Positions 63,836 through 64,000 of a stretch of 64,000 bases of DNA are shown in pieces. A program made the position numbers and the translations under genes. The notes under the pieces were generated by a model, which saw nothing but the letters and a program-made list of their open reading frames with translations, was not told the DNA's origin and searched no databases. The stretch is from Comamonas resistens (GTDB lineage Bacteria > Pseudomonadota > Gammaproteobacteria > Burkholderiales > Burkholderiaceae_C), in the NCBI RefSeq assembly GCF_030064165.1, contig NZ_CP125947.1, forward strand, positions 2,852,001-2,916,000, read 5' to 3'. Position 1 is the stretch's first letter. Each line of letters starts with the position of its first letter.

Positions 63836-64000
63836 TCAGTGCTTTGCGGCGGCCACGGCTATGGCCTCGCCATCCTGATCTACATAGTGCATGCCCTTGG
63901 GCGAAATCGCCCAGTAGATCACCGCACCCAGACCGGCGGCGATGAACCAGGAGAAGGCCGAGACCGACTCCAGCGCAGGCACGAAGGCAAACGCCAGGGA
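63836..64000 (-). CDS. NCS1-family nucleobase permease, C-terminal end (cut by right edge)
   Basis: The last 54 codons read SLAFAFVPALESVSAFSWFI, then AAGLGAVIYWAISPKGMHYVDQDGEAIAVAAAKH and stop (complement of 63836-63838). A final transmembrane helix followed by a short tail of the form SPKGM.Y.D.DGE is typical of NCS1 cytosine/uracil/allantoin:cation symporters. The rest lies outside, so the substrate is unknown. It converges with the cobalt operon. Confidence 0.75.
   Translation of the reverse strand, partial: SLAFAFVPALESVSAFSWFIAAGLGAVIYWAISPKGMHYVDQDGEAIAVAAAKH

Overview
The window is high-GC chromosomal DNA of a beta-proteobacterium, most likely Comamonadaceae and closest in style to Comamonas/Delftia. 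Protein families and gene order suggest this (gentisate cluster, Bug-type solute receptor, monomeric isocitrate dehydrogenase, MocR/LysE pairs), as do short intergenic palindromes carrying CAAGCGCTGG/AGCTAT cores. This placement is inference; no 16S rRNA is present. Genes are dense on both strands, with no phage, transposase or CRISPR array.

Layout. (1) 1-5.3 kb: selenium genes selB (partial), selC (tRNA-Sec) and selD, with a yfiR-yfiN-yfiB cyclic-di-GMP operon between selC and selD. (2) 5.4-14 kb: a DadA-like oxidase, a GNAT-Rnk fusion, a polar amino acid ABC transporter with an Lrp-type regulator, tRNA-Gln, a YbjQ protein, and LysR and MarR regulators. (3) 14.1-19.6 kb: a complete 3-hydroxybenzoate/gentisate pathway, an MFS transporter reduced by internal deletion, and a TctC/Bug solute receptor. 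(4) 20-22.4 kb: an HxlR regulator followed by two coupled small genes, divergent from an MFS exporter. (5) 22.5-28.7 kb: valine/isobutyrate catabolism (mmsA, acyl-CoA dehydrogenase, mmsB) interleaved with small unrelated genes. (6) 28.9-36 kb: a lysine-dehydrogenase-like protein plus ALDH7, an amber-interrupted membrane gene, two related cupins (28.4 and 32.1 kb), a lipoprotein, and a divergent MocR/LysE pair. (7) 36-43.9 kb: tRNA 2-selenouridine synthase, alanine/Na+ symporter, retropepsin-like protease, DsbA-like protein, dimeric isocitrate dehydrogenase and small exported proteins. (8) 43.9-47.8 kb: a TonB siderophore receptor and PepSY reductase-like protein. (9) 47.9-50.1 kb: monomeric isocitrate dehydrogenase. 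(10) 50.4-63.7 kb: a cobalamin-riboswitch-led operon for corrinoid uptake and cobalt chelation (TonB receptor, btuFCD, CbiX-ferredoxin fusion, cobW, cobN, ChlD-type ATPase/VWA). (11) Right edge: the tail of an NCS1 nucleobase permease.

The most notable signal is at the end of the cobalt operon. The ATPase frame stops at 63053-63055, but the VWA domain continues in the -1 frame. The junction carries a GGAGG element 10 nt upstream of an A AAA AAA heptamer and a 9-bp GC stem starting 6 nt downstream, with the zero-frame stop in its loop. This is the architecture of programmed -1 frameshifting, so one gene probably yields both a small (ATPase only) and a medium (ATPase-VWA) chelatase subunit. Other items worth attention are the deleted transporter, the amber-interrupted gene, two copies of a ~75-bp long-palindrome element placed just before genes of thioredoxin-fold proteins, a GNAT-Rnk fusion, and several perfect palindromes in promoter regions.
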